Source: Cavia porcellus | Lineage: Eukaryota > Chordata > Mammalia > Rodentia > Caviidae | Assembly (NCBI RefSeq): GCF_034190915.1 | Contig: NW_026947492.1 | Span: 18,319,501-18,383,500 of the forward strand | Reading direction: 5' to 3' | DNA: 64,000 bases | In this document: piece by piece, positions 46,383-59,850 of the stretch | How positions within the stretch are numbered: position 1 is the stretch's first letter | Layout of the letters: each line of letters begins with the position of its first letter | The notes under the pieces: generated by a model | What the model saw: the letters and a program-made list of their open reading frames with translations, nothing else | What the model was told of the DNA's origin: nothing | The model's database searches: none | Translations under genes and position numbers: made by a program

Positions 46383-49300
46383 GCAGGGACAAAGAAAAGG
46401 TGCATTGAGAATGAGAGAGCGGGAGAGACAGACAGTGTCAGCCCTTGGTGCCTTCACAGTCACCACTCCCATTTTTGAGACCAGGACGCACTGAGGTTTT
46501 GAACCTCAGCAGAAGAGCCTTTCCTGACGCTTATTCACCTGGTCTCAGGTTCCCCAGTGCCTCTGAACCCTGGAAGATTCACTTGCCTCCATTTATAGGC
46601 AGGCAATACTGGAGAAAAGGACCTCAGAAAGCCATTAAAGAGACTAGATAATCTTTAATTTTGTCTCTTTGCTGTGTTCTTCTAACTATAATTTTGGAGC
46701 AAGCGTATTGAAAGGGGCCAGTTTCTAGGAAGACGTTTCTGGTGGCTGCAGCCAACCCAGGTGTACCTGAAGCATCTACCTCATGGTTGTCCTGGACAGA
46801 GCAGAAATGTGAGGTAGCTTTTCACAAAGCTTACATACCTGAGAAGCGGACCTAAGAGGAGATCAAGTTGTTCAACCAGATGCAGTTACCGCCTCCTTCC
46901 GATCAGCACTTTCACGGTACACCTTTTAATCCGATCTTATCCTTAGCTGTTCAGAAAGATGAATGGATGCAGTGCCTCTGTGGGTGGAGGACTATAAACA
47001 CATCTCTCCTCTCTCTGTCCTGATTGGAGGTCAGAGCCACCTAAGAGCCTCCAGAGATTTCCTGAGCTGGAGAACAGGACATGTAACCAAGCTTTGCCCT
47101 GAGGAGGCTCTTCTCCAACTTGCAAAAAGTAATTTTATTCTGAGTTCAGAGACCTGGGGACCTGATTAGATGCAGAAAGGCAGAAATTCCTCTGGGATCA
47201 TAGCCTTATGCATTAATTTTTTTAAAAAATAAATTTTAGCTTATACCCTTGTTAATATTTGAATGGATGTTTAGAAATATAAAAACATTATTAAATTAAC
47301 ATCTATTAATAATATGCAAAGTACTGTGTAAAAATATTATCATTTATTGCACACATAATGCCTACCAAGCACTGTTTCTGGCCTACCAATATTCAGTAAT
47401 TTCAGTCTGTCAGATTTTAATACTGTTTTAAATGTATTGCTGCATGTTAATCATCCCTCTAATACCATGAGCAGTGTTTCATTATCCTCATTGTAAATAT
47501 AAAGTGATTTCCTAGATTCTAAATTACTAAGACCACATGAAATCTCTGCCCATCCTAGCCCAGCACTTCGGTATTCTTACCAATTGCTTTTAATGTCTCC
47601 CTGTGGTAGATAGTGAGGCCTAAAGAATCCTTGCCTTAGAAATTTTGTCAATGCTTTGAGAACTATGTTATAACGAACCTGACTAAATATATTAATGAAT
47701 GTGCTAAGATCCAGGAAAGATAAACATAAAATGCTATGCCAGTACAGAAAGGGTTAACAAACAGTTTACATCTAAATTATCACAGGAAATGTACTGTTTT
47801 CTTAACTCCACCTCCCCCACAATCAAATTTATTTCTTTAGTACCCCAGGCTCTCAAACCTTGCTAGAGCATAGTGACTGCAATTCTCACTGCTGAGACAT
47901 CATAGATTTGAAGCCGCAATAAGAAATTATCCAACGCCGGCTGTACAATGGAATTTGAAAATTATATGTTTATTAACAGTGCGAATCCTGCTGACCCACA
48001 GCACACTTAATAAAGCAGAAGATCTAACAACAGGGCTTTGTTGCATGCATTTCTCTTCTAAATCTCCTGCTGGTGATCTGAATATTTATTAGATGCTCTG
48101 ATCTCATTTTCACACCCTCTATTTCTCAGCAAGAAAGTCGAGGTCACACGAGTCATAGAGCTATTTGATGAAGCTGTCCAGAACTAAACACGAATATCCA
48201 ACATCTTCTGTTACACTGCAGCTCAGAAGAAACGTTCTTGCCCTCTAGTTTGACTAAGAGAGAAAATCTAAATAAGGGACAGAGGACACCCCAAAGGACA
48301 GAGACCTGGATGCCATGGTAAGAAACAGTGTGCATTCTCTAGACATACTGAGCAGGAGGGGGACCTGGTCAGAGCTGTGCAGAGGGAGAGCAGTTAACCT
48401 AATGGACTTTTGTCAGTGGTCTGTCACAGTGATCCTCCAAGGGCTATACTCACTTATAATTCATACACTATGCCTTAGCTCAAAAGTACCAACCCAAAGC
48501 ATCCCCAATAAAATAAGGGACATCGGATAGATTTTCAGAATAATTACTAGACAAATGACTAGAAGACTTTCCCCGTCACACAATGTTGGCCCCATCTGAT
48601 GGCTGTAGTCTCTTTACACTGTGCTCTGAATGATTTTCTCAGACTCCGAGTTCAGAGCCCATCACCTAGTCCTTTGCACTGACATCTTTTATGCCTCCTT
48701 TCATGTTACTCAGCTTGTTTTTTAGGCTTCTGCTGTTACTGTGGCAACAATATTAAGGCAGATACAAACAGCAAGAGCTCCTTCACTCCACCAATTATCA
48801 CCTGCTTCCCAGCCCTATAGCATCTCTGTCACCATGATGTGAGAAGTATATGAGAGATTCTCGACCATTCAGATGCATGTGGAGACCCAGAAATGTGCAG
48901 AAGTTAACACCACAGGGCAAGGAGGGGGTGTCCCTCTCTTCTGCACCCCTGGCATCTTTACTCTGCAATATTTCAAAGGGCTTCAGAAGGACTTACTGTT
49001 AGTTTCCCATTAAGATTATCAGTAAGATGTTCATGATTCCTTGCTTCACTTACCTTCTCCCTTAGGAGCCCTTAAAAAATAAGCGGTAAAAATAATCTAT
49101 ACTCAAGTACTTGTTTCCAGTATGGGTATTTGTTGAAGATTCAGGTCAACCAGTATTTAGAGAAGGTATGAACAAAATGTTCCTTATTCCATCTGGGAGA
49201 ACACAGCCCCACCCAAAGTTGGTTTTGGTCAGAAAATTAAATACAAATCACTAAATCAATCTGAAATTTACTACCTGAAATTCCACATTACAAAGAGCTT

Positions 49301-49539
49301 TTGTGTCTTGAGCATGCCCTACCAAAATGCCAAAATTTCGGAAGTAGGATCACAAGCCATTATTAGCTAACAGAGGTCAACCAAATAATCTTAGTTAACC
49401 AAAAAATCCCATGGCACTTTGTCCTCAGGTCTACTGAACTTAACATGCCCTATCCAGATCCCTTCTTAAAATATCAGATGGTAACTAGGTTTCCTTAAAT
49501 TTACACCTTAAAACTAAAAGTACCACTGAGATTCCAGCA
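46383..49539. other. Intergenic, no recognised gene
   Basis: This is the 5' flank of the OR8B8-like gene, which should contain its promoter and non-coding exon; I cannot place either. A weak MIR/L2-like stretch may lie at 47340-47600. Confidence 0.4.
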
Positions 49540-49680
49540 GCTTCCAAAATACTTACTAGTCTCTGATTCTCAGTGTCCCCTTCAACAAAATGGGGCTGTT
49601 GTGAGGATCAAATTAAATCATGAAAATGGGACAACCTATCAGAGAGGCTGACACGTAGAAAATACTTGGTAAGTTACCTA
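49540..49680 (+). repeat. MIR SINE fragment
   Basis: TCTCAGTGTCCCCTTCAACAAAATGGGGCTGTTGTGAGGATCAAATTAAATCATGAAAATGGG matches the MIR 3' half layout. Confidence 0.75.
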
Positions 49681-49828
49681 AGCAACTACATAATAGATGT
49701 AATTTAGAGATGAAATGAGAGAAGAGAAAATCTTGTAAAAGCTAGATAAAGCTAAAAGAGAAGAGAGGGGATGTTGGGAGGAAGAGGACAATAGATGGAC
49801 CTCAGATGGGCATTAAACAATGATTGTT

Positions 49829-49920
49829 TGGGCCAGGGATATAGTTCAGTGGCACGGTGCCTGTCTGGAAGTGAAAGGCCCTGACTTTGATTCCCACTAC
49901 CAAATAAACAAAATAAAATG
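49829..49920 (+). repeat. ID-type SINE
   Basis: GGGCCAGGGATATAGTTCAGTGGCACGGTGCC...GACTTTGATTCCCACTACC followed by an AAATAAAC-rich tail. It is more diverged than the element at 11.8 kb. Confidence 0.88.
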
Positions 49921-51429
49921 AGTTTTTTCCAACACTTTAACGGAAGGCCCACTTTCCCAGTGAACCCCTGACAGCTTCAGGGTCGCTGAGTATTTTATCA
50001 TGTCCTGGCTCCTCACTCTCCCAGGGCCCTTGCTCCACCACACCACAAAGACCAAAGCTAGTGAAGTTTCCTGTGCAGTGTGCAGCCTTCTTTCCTCTGC
50101 CCATCTCTAGGCTCACTAAAAATTCCTCTTCTTTGGACATTCCCCATCCTAAAGTTTGGTCTACCCTCCCTCCACTCTTTGTCAAACCCGCTCTAGGGAA
50201 ATGTTTCCCTAATTCTTCAACACAGTCTGCTGAACTTTGTTAGGGTTTATTCGCACTCCACACCCTCTTCCAAGCATTTCATTTTAATGGAGACAAAATC
50301 TTTCATCAAACAAAATGTCTATAATGATGTTTTAAACTAACACTCAATTGATAAGAGTATACTTGTGTCAGGTAAGGCATCGGGAATCGTCATATACTGG
50401 GCTTAAAATCAGTCACACCACTTCTTTCCTCTACTTGGCAAACTAATTACAGCTCCTACATCAGTTGTGTGTGTGAGAGAGTCTTTGGGGAAGTGACATT
50501 TGTCATAGACCAGTGCATACTATTCCTCTACATGTAGGGCAGATTTCTGTCACTGCTCAGTGATGAGAGGCCTCAAGAGTAAATCTTACAGATTTCTCAC
50601 TGCCGTGGTGATTATGATACATCTCAATCCCTGCTCTCGGTCCCGCTGCTATCAGCTCACAACTAGAGGAAATAAATCATTATCACAAATATGACACCAA
50701 CCCCACAGGAAAGAGGTTCCTTGGGGCACGGAAGGCAAATAAGACTGAGACTTCATTAAAAATTGACTTTTCTCCAGGAGCTTAGAGGATTCTTGTTAGG
50801 ACAATACAATAACCAAGAAAAGTGCTTTGGGATGCATGTCACTTTAGAGCCTGTTGCCATGGAAACTATGTCTCAAAAACTCAACTGGGGCTTCACTAAA
50901 GTCATGTTCCCTAAGGAGCAGATGAGGCCCAAGCAGGAAGCAGTGTAGGAAGAACTATTCTTAACTCCGCTCCTTTTGTTGCAGAGCTGCCCTCTTTCCA
51001 AAACTTACATTTCCTGATGGTGCTTCATTGTTTTATTTGTTTCTATTTTCTTCTTTTCTTGCATTCTATTTCTGTAATTGCATATGTGAAACGTGTAAAG
51101 GCAACATGATGCCTGTCCAATGCATGCATTAACTCAAGACTTCTAGGGATATGAGACTGGGCACGGAACAACAGCAGTCTCACAGCACAGAAGGGCAGGA
51201 CAGGCATCTAAGTCCTTGAACCTGGCCAAATATAAGAGATGTCAGCTGAAAGGTCTCCATTTGAAATGGCAGTCATTTGCAGTGAAGGAAACGAGTGTCA
51301 GGAATTATGTTTTTGCAACCTTTTTAACCTTGATTTACTTTTATTATCTCTAAATCCTTAATGTGCTAGTCCATGCATAACTGATGTGTGTGTGTAAAAT
51401 AAATTCTAAAATTAGGACGTTGAAGGTCT
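49921..51429. other. Intergenic, nothing recognised
   Basis: No supported feature. Confidence 0.45.
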
Positions 51430-51725
51430 ATGCTGGGATAGTGATTAACACATATTAGATGCTATCTATGTACCACACACTGTTTGGGAAATTTTACACA
51501 CATTACATCACTTATACAAGATTAGTGATCCATATAAAAAACAAATTTGATAAGGTTGAAATTATCCACCAGTGAATTTAAAAAAACACTAATACTAATA
51601 TTAATGTCATGTTTTATAAATGCAAAATGTACCAGGAACTTTAGCACTCCGTGCTCTGCACATACTAATATAGTTAACTTCCACAAAAATCTTATGAAGC
51701 AGGTCTACTATTATCTTACTCAGCA
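51430..51725 (-). repeat. MIR-like SINE fragments, antisense
   Basis: Two stretches (around 51440-51530 and 51600-51725, e.g. CACTGTTTGGGAAATTTTACACACATTACATCA and AACTTCCACAAAAATCTTATGAAGCAGGTCTACTATTAT) resemble the reverse complement of MIR 3' regions. Confidence 0.5.
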
Positions 51726-52051
51726 ACATGACTTTTTTTGAAGGAAAAAGAATCTAATTCATTTATTTCTTAGACAGTTGGTCTGTTTAAGCCTTTGATA
51801 TATAGTGATGATAGATTCATAGAATTTTCTATATTAATGGTTATAGGAAAAGCCAAATGTCAGTGATGATCGAAAGGACCAGAAGAAAAGCAATAAAGAG
51901 GGAGAAAAAAGGGAATTCAGAGCTGCCTACAAGGTTTTTAAAGTGCACTTAAGAACAAGTGATCAGTAAACAGGTGTCAGTGTGATATTGTACCAGCACC
52001 TAGAAATGATAACATCTGAGATAAAATATTTATTATTCTGATCACTACATA

Positions 52052-52078
<27 letters not shown>
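52052..52078. repeat. (AT)n microsatellite
   Basis: About thirteen AT units. Confidence 0.95.
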
Positions 52079-52082
<4 letters not shown>

Positions 52083-52329
52083 TACTATTACACCTCACAA
52101 AGCACAACTATTACATGACAGTTAAAACTTCAATAATTTGGAATATCAAAAAATGTTGCCAGTGTGACATCAAAGCTCTGGAAGAAATATCAAAATACAT
52201 AATAAGAATCATGTAAACAGAGATGATCAAAGGAGCCACAAATCAACTGTTAATGATGGAACCTTAACACGACCCAATCTGCAAGAGAAAAGGAGGAAGC
52301 TGTTTAAAAATGTGCCACAAGAGGGCAAA

Positions 52330-52500
52330 GGCGGTGGCCCTGGCAGGCTTTGTGGCCAAGCGACCTGGGTTTTTATCATTTTCCATACTGGCTGAGAAAC
52401 CTTACCCTGTTTAGATCTCAGTGATACCATCTGTAACCAGAGATGTTAACCCTAACACAGAGGTTATGAGGACCAACAGCCATGATGCTTAATGATAATG
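52330..52500 (+). repeat. MIR SINE
   Basis: GACCTGGGTTTTTATC, then GAGAAACCTTACCCTGTTTAGATCTCAGTGATACCATCTGTAA, then GAGGTTATGAGGACCAA follow the MIR order. Confidence 0.65.
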
Positions 52501-52599
52501 GGTGTATGAAGCCTAATAGAGGCCTTGTTCTTTCGTATCTCTTTATATCCATTTGGTCAAATTTTGTCTTTTAACTTTTAAAAAGTAGACAGAATAAAT

Positions 52600-52810
52600 T
52601 TTAAAATTAACACATAATCGTGCATGTTTGTGGAGCTGAGTTGGATAATTTGATTCACATATACAATCTATGATGATCAAATGAGAGTAACTGACATTTC
52701 CATCTTCTTGAACATTTATCATTTCCTAAAAATCAATTGTCTCAGTCCCAACTATACCGTGAGCTACTGCTAATCACGATCATATTTAACTTCCATACCT
52801 AATATTGAAC
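52600..52810. repeat. Possible old L1 3' UTR fragment
   Basis: TTTGATTCACATATACAATCTATGATGATCAAATGAGAGTAACTGACATTTCCATC and ATTTATCATTTCC resemble an ancient L1M-type 3' UTR. Orientation is not assigned. Confidence 0.4.
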
Positions 52811-54984
52811 CCTTTGATGAACACAAATATGAAACATTAATATTTATCAAATTAACAAAAAGAAATGTAAGTATGTTCCATATAAGCCCAGATTCAAAAC
52901 AGCTAATTCAAGGATACATTCCTTTTTTTTTCAAATACTAAAGGAACTCATTACAGGTTTTCTATTCACAGCTAGGCAGTAAAATCATTTCCAAAAACAA
53001 ATAAATAATCTAGGTTATACATGATTGGTTTTACTGTAATTTTTATACTTGAAATCTGCTATTGTTGACATTATTCCAGCAGTGAAGCCCAAAGATGTGC
53101 ACTTTGAGTGCTTTCCAAGATAAAAATTTTTGCAAATTACAAGGACCCTCCCGACTTTTAAGGGCTGGCAAGAGAAAGTCACTTGGTAACAGAAAGAGCT
53201 GCAAAATCTTCTAAATTTAAGAACTGCCCTGAGCTTGGTTTCATCATAGCCCACAGTTTAGAATTCTTAAAATAGGAACCCATTTTTAAGTGACATTCAT
53301 CTCAGGAATATGTGTGCTATAAAAAAGCAAGTTATGTCAATACTAGCAATATGAAATACATGCTTTCAAGGGACAGAGTGTTTATCATGCTCCAAAAGGA
53401 GGAAGATGCAGACAGTACTATGGCCTTACCAAAACAGAGATTAATAGAGGGGAGTTTATTCTAGGCATTAGTTGAGATGGTAATTCATTTGTTAAAAAGT
53501 AAATCCTGAGCAGGAAGATTTACTTGTGGAAAACAACAGACTTTTCCTCTTGGTCAGAAAATCCTCAAAACCTCTGTGTAAGATTTTTCAAGAGTTTCTC
53601 CAGATAGCTTTTCCTGAAGGTTAGTTTTAATCAAGAGGCAAAGTGTTGGAGTGGAAGAAGCCAGGCCTACAACTCTAAAGGCCTTGGAGAGGAAATGCTT
53701 TTAACCTTTTCTAAACAGGAATGTCAAAGCTTGATTTGTCTACCTCACCATGTTATTTGCATCCCATCTGATGGTCTCTTCCTTCCTGTCACTAATTATT
53801 AAGGTTCCTCATATTTTCAACCTCATTCCACAGTTTCCTTATCTTGTTATTCCACACAGTTTGCTTGAGCAATTCTGCTAACTCCTATGATTAAACTATC
53901 ATCTATTAATGTGTTAATTGTGTTAATCACCAACAAGGCTCACAAAATTCTAGTCAAATCATTCCTAACCACTGAACTGTATTCTACTGAAGAATACATT
54001 ACACCAGCAGAAGGATAAGCCTAGAAAGGTATCCACTGTTCTGAGGAACAGGCTTCTGGACCATCTTTACCATTCACTGCACAAGACGCACAAGATAAAC
54101 ATTGACTCTTACTGGTCCCCCAGGCTCTTATGTTCAAAGCTTTTTGATACCAAGAAAACCAAAATCTTCCACTCTGTTAGAACTATTCCACTCATATGAC
54201 CAACCTGAACCATTAAAACCATTAGTCTATGCTGAAATCAGGTACAATTATTTTTATCATTGAATAATTCTAATCTAGTTATTATTTCTAGCAATGTTTT
54301 CAAGCTGGTACTTCCAGCCCTGAAAAAGCTGTGGAACCATGGCTATAGAACATTATTTATCTTTAATAAATATATTATATTGCTTTGGCTACTGTTAATA
54401 TCATGTACAAGGATGTTCTGGATATAAAAACGTAGTCGATCCATATGGACTAAGACTAGCCCATCCTGTGGGACCGACAGCTGCCTCATTTCATCCTGAG
54501 GTAGACTTATGCCCTGTGCTGTCAACAACTGACCAGACATCTCCATTTGACTAAGTCACAACACCCAAAATTAAGCTATGGAGAAATAAATTTATCTTAT
54601 TGGGAAAATGTTCTTCACCTTATATGATGACAACCAGATGAAGGTGTCAATTTCTTGGCCCAAAATCTATCTACCACCCTGTATCTCTTCTTTTTTCTCA
54701 CTACTGACAAACCAGTAAGTCACCAGACCCTCCAACATAGCTTCTCACGTGCCAGTTCAACTTATCAGATAGCTGAATTGTTGAAATTATTTTGTTTTAT
54801 TGCTTAGAATTAATTGCCTCTTTTTCTGGGTGTGTTCTAAACACTTTCCACACATACAAAAAGTTATGGTATAGCTAACTCTCATAAATCCATCACTGAA
54901 AATTAACTGTAAAATTTTTTTCAAAAACTTGCCTTCAGATACTCTGACGTATTTTGACTTCTGTATTCTAAAATAAATCCACTG
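52811..54984. other. Intergenic, nothing recognised
   Basis: No supported feature. Confidence 0.45.
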
Positions 54985-55500
54985 TATTATTTTCCCCTAA
55001 GTCTATATTTTTATTAGAACATATTTTCAGTACATGATGATTCCCTTCATTGTGGGGATTTGGTATGATACATGTACATAACACATCTTCCTTTTTGTCC
55101 CTTTCCCCTACTCCTTCCGTCTCTTGGTCCCTCCTGTTTTGCAAAAGATCATCTTTTCCTTTCCTATTACCTGTCTTTCATTTTCCCCTTTAAATTATTT
55201 ATATTTTGGGTTTCTCATAAAAGAGAAATCATGTGATATTTGAGCTTGTGTGTCTGATTTGTTTCACTTAACACTATGGTCTCCAGGTGCATTTATTTTC
55301 CTGCAAATTTATCCTTTTTATTGCAGAACAGTACTCCATTGTGTATAAATACCACATTTTCTTATGCATTCATCTGCTGATAGACGCATAAGTCACTCTC
55401 TAATTTACCTATTACAAGTTTTGCTCATGCTGCATGCGTTATTGTGTTACAATATCTTTAACTCTTTTGGGAAGATACCTCATATATATTATTTCAAAAT
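54985..55500 (-). mobile_element. L1 3'-end fragment, antisense
   Basis: CAGTACATGATGATTCCCTTCATTGTGGGG, then a C/T-rich block, then CAGAACAGTACTCCATTGTGTATAAATACCACATTTTC, TTCATCTGCTGATAGACG and GGGAAGATACCTCATAT read as the reverse complement of L1 ORF2 C-terminal and 3' UTR sequence. Confidence 0.75.
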
Positions 55501-57544
55501 AAAAATAAGACGCATTTCCAATATGTATGACTTTTCCCTTTAATCTTATCACAATACTATTTCAAACAAAAATAACATGCATTTTAATACATATCTTTTC
55601 CATTTAATCTAATACTATTAGACAGACCATATTTTAATGAATAAGAGATAAACGCAAAGCAGAAAAGCATAAAGGATATCCTTGTTATCAGCTACTATAG
55701 CTAAAGCCCAAACTTAAACATGCCATTTATTTTAGATGTCTTCAGTTCTTTCCAGGTAACCTTGGTAGCTACCATGATCGTTCATACATATTCTGTGCCT
55801 TATGCATAAATTGACTCTAAAATTTGAAAGCTAAAATAAAGAAAACAAACATGGAAATGAACTGCATAAGAACAAAAAGGGAGGTTACAATAACAAAAGT
55901 TAAGGGATTCAGGAAGATCAGGTAAAGTGAAACGACCCAGGAGTACAGAAGCCGAGGGCCCAACATGAAATACTGCAGAGAGAAAGGGAACTGTGGAAGA
56001 TCTGTGCTCCCATTCCGCTGCTCAGCCCATGCAAGCTCCATATTCTGTTTCTAGGTCCCAGAGTCTTATTGCTCATGTGGTGTTAAGATTATCTGGACAT
56101 GTGCCACCAAAAGAAAAACAAGCTAAGCATTTTCCCCATTTTTAAAATCATATACAAAACAAACTGGAGGCCTGACCTGAATGTGCCAACCCCACAGTAT
56201 ACAGTTAACAACCAAATTTAACACAGCCTTCTTGCTTTTAATATCCCCTCCTCATTCAGCCCAGAATCATAAATATTTATAGTCAACGCAGCTACAATTC
56301 CCAGAGCTAGAACTGATTTCCCAGCTACGGTTTTTAAAAAGTCTGTCAATCAGTTAGTTACAATATGTAATGCAAAACTAGTTTTTCTGACATCATTAAA
56401 GAGCTACATCTATTTTTTGTCTTTTCATTTAATTCTTAGGATATATAAAAATTTTGGCATAAATATAAATTCGTTTGTCACTTTTTGAGAATGCATGCAT
56501 ATAGCATAAGGCCTAAAATTATGCCTGAAGAAGACCAATTGTAAGATTCTCCTTCTCACTGTGGTCCACTCACAGATAAAGTACCCTTGCTAAATAGCCC
56601 TTCTTATCATGGGGACCAGGCAACAAGCTTGAGTATCTTCCAGTGACTAGATTTTCAGTCCCCTGTAAACCTCCAGAATTATTCAAATATATCAATTACA
56701 TCTCCCATGGAAACCAGGGGACACACCACTTTCTTGGTATTATAAAGCAAGTTTCCCACAGTCCCTGCTTGTTCACTCCACTTCTAACTACATTCCTTGT
56801 GTTGCAGCCTCTGTCAGCTCCTCGTCTGGTTCTAGATGTCATAAGCTCAGCCATCCCCTAACCACAGAACATGAATCTACCCGTTATAAATGGAATGAAT
56901 ACGACCTGAAGAATCCAGGTGACCGGCTCCACCCACCTACATCAATAGGACCATGTGACCAGCAGGAATACCAGCAACACAGGAAGGCCCTTACAAAGGC
57001 ACACGTGATAGACAGGCAGGACTAGAGGCATGGAAAAGTCCGAAGTAACAGTAACAATAGGACCAAACAGGTGATATAGGTTAAGTGAACCAGCCTAGTG
57101 TCATACTTGGGGACAAAGACACACAAAATAGAATTAGCAGATGAGATCACACTTTTCGCTTTCTTACATTCTTTTTTCCCTAATCTTTTTTTCCCTCTCT
57201 TTTTTAAATGACTGGGAAAACTAGAGCCATAGCAAACTAATGTCATGCTCCAAACCAACAGACCAAGTTCAGATAACCTCTAACTTACTGCTTCTTACTG
57301 TCTCTCCTACCCTGTTCTCTAGTTTCCCAGTTTGCATGATCATGCTTTGTCCTCCAGCCTGGCTTCTACTTTCTTTTCAGTTATATTTGTTCTATCCAGT
57401 ATCCTTCTTAAATTTGCCCACCACTGGGCAAAACCACTCTGCCCATGGGAAAGACTTCGTATGCAAGCTCCCAATTTACAATTGGTTCTATTCTACAAAT
57501 AGATTTTGCTCTTGTGGCTGAACATACAAAATTAATAGTTGGAG
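55501..57544. other. Intergenic, nothing recognised
   Basis: No supported gene or repeat. Confidence 0.45.
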
Positions 57545-58060
57545 TTACCATTCTAGGATATTGTTTACTGTGTCAATTTGAGGTCAGAACTTTAACTAAG
57601 TGATTCAGCAGGGGGCCAGGGTCCCTAGTTTGTAACAGGTTCAGCCTGTACAAGAGGAGGGCAGGCAGACGGTGTGAGTGTGAGTGTACACCCACTCCAG
57701 GGAAGCAGCCTGCATAGAATAATAGGCAAATGAAGAACTGATGGCTGCTTCTCTGGAGGAGCTCCAGTCCTCGCCTTTAGCTTAGACGTTGTCTCCTGGC
57801 TTCTGACACAGATTGTTCAGCTTCTGCCTGGGACTGTTCAGCCCTCATGGTAGACTCTTCAGCCTTCCATCCTAAATTCTCCAATGCTGAATCACAGACC
57901 CATGGCCTCCTGAGATGGACTTGCACAGAACACTGCAGTAAGCTCCAGCCCTTGGGCTGGATCCTTCAACCTCTAGGATGCAGACACTCTCTGCACACTC
58001 CCTTATTCAGCTCTGTGGCTGACCATTGTAAGCCAATGGTATAATTTTTATACAGTTGTA
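57545..58060. repeat. Possible ancient interspersed repeat, family unknown
   Basis: A TGTGTCAATTTGAGG opening and a run of GACTGTTCAGCC-like phrases (ATTGTTCAGCTTCTG, GACTGTTCAGCCCTC, GACTCTTCAGCCTTC) suggest a degraded interspersed element. It is followed by a self-complementary phrase, CCAGCCCTTGGGCTGG (57946-57961). Confidence 0.3.
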
Positions 58061-58084
58061 TATCTTGTATTAAATCTGTTTCTC

Positions 58085-59816
58085 TACTGAATGATATACC
58101 CAGACATATAATAATCAAGATCCCAGAAATTCAGCACAACATAATGTTAAAATCTGCCAGAGAAAAGAATCACATGAGATATAGAAGTAAGCCCATCAGA
58201 ATCACAGCAGACTTGTAAACACAAAAACTCAAAATAAAAAGATCTCAAAGTGACATATTTCAAGTCTTGAAAGAAAACAATTTCCAACTCAGACTGATGT
58301 ACCCTGAAAAACTGTCTTGCAGAATTAATGGAGGAATAAGATACTTCCATGACAAAGAACAACAGAAGAAATAATTTGTGATCAATAAATTATAGAAAGA
58401 GTACTGTAAGATATGCTAGAAAACATAAAAATAACCACAATTCCAAGAACAAAAACAGAAACAAACCACAGTAAGCAGTTAAACAGAGGGGAATAACAGG
58501 AAACAAAGAACAACAGCAAGAAAACAGCATGACAAAGACAAGCCAATACTTATTAATAATAACCATCAATGTAAATGGCCACAATTCACCAATCAAAAGA
58601 AACAGACTGGCAGAATGGATCAAGAAACATGATTGACAATATGCTACTGAACTCAAAAATTAAATAATAGGCTGAAAGTCAAAGGATGGAAAACAATCCT
58701 CCATTAGATAGGAACAAAAAAAGCAGGGGCAGCTGTTCTGTTTGAAGACAATGTAAACTTCAAACCAAGAATTATCAAATGGGGTAAAGGTCACTCATAC
58801 TTGTTAGAGGAAGACTTCAAGAGGAAAAGATAACAACCATAAGTATGTATGCACCAAATATGGACACACTCAACTATATAAGACAAATAATAATAGACAT
58901 GAAAAATCAGGTAAACAATAACACAATTGTAACAGGAAACTTTAATATCACACTGTCACAGACAGATCAACTAAACAAAAAATCAGTGAAGAAATGTCAG
59001 AACTGAACCAAAGTTGTGAACTTGGTAGATGTTTTCAGAGTGTTCCACCCAACATCAGAATACACATTCTTCTTGGCTGTATATGGAATGTTCTCTAAAA
59101 TGAACCATATATTAGGTAATAGAACAAACTTAAATAAATGGAAAAGAATTGAAATTTTTCCCTGCATGTTACCTGCATCCCCTACATAGTGCAGTGAAAT
59201 AGGAAATTAGTGGCAAAACAGACTGGAACTCTCCATGAACACGTGGAAATTAAATAACATGCTCCTGAACAACCAATGGGTCTCAGCTGAAATTCACGAA
59301 GAAATTAAATAGTATCAAAAACTGCACAAAAGTGCTGATACAACATGCCAGAACCTGTGGGACACAATGAAAGACGTTTTAAGATGGAAATTTATAGCAG
59401 TGAATTCTCAAATTAATAAAATAAAATAAGCACAAATAACCTAATGTTGCACCTCAAACTTCTAGAATAAGGAGAATACGTCAAGCCTAAATCCCACACA
59501 AGGCAGGAAATTTTAAAGATTAGAGCAGAAATTAACACAGTGGAGATTAATAAAACAATACCAAGAACTAATGAATCAAAGGTTGGTTCTCTGAAGGAAT
59601 AAATACAGTTGATAACCTGTAGTCAACCTTACCAAAAGGAAATACAAGATTCAAATTCATGCACTGAGGAAGGAGAAGGGTGAAATAACTACAGAGCCTG
59701 TGGAAATTCAAAAGATCATTAATATCTACTTTGAAAACCATTACTCTTATAGGATGGAAAACGTGGAAGAAATGGGAAGATTCCTAGATACATTTATTTA
59801 ATCAAAACTAAATAAA

Positions 59817-59850
<34 letters not shown>

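Noticed and set aside
58390..58656. 88-codon hydrophobic minus-strand frame
   Set aside because: It is antisense to the A-rich junction between ORF1 and ORF2 of the degraded L1; the hydrophobic composition follows from T-rich complement.
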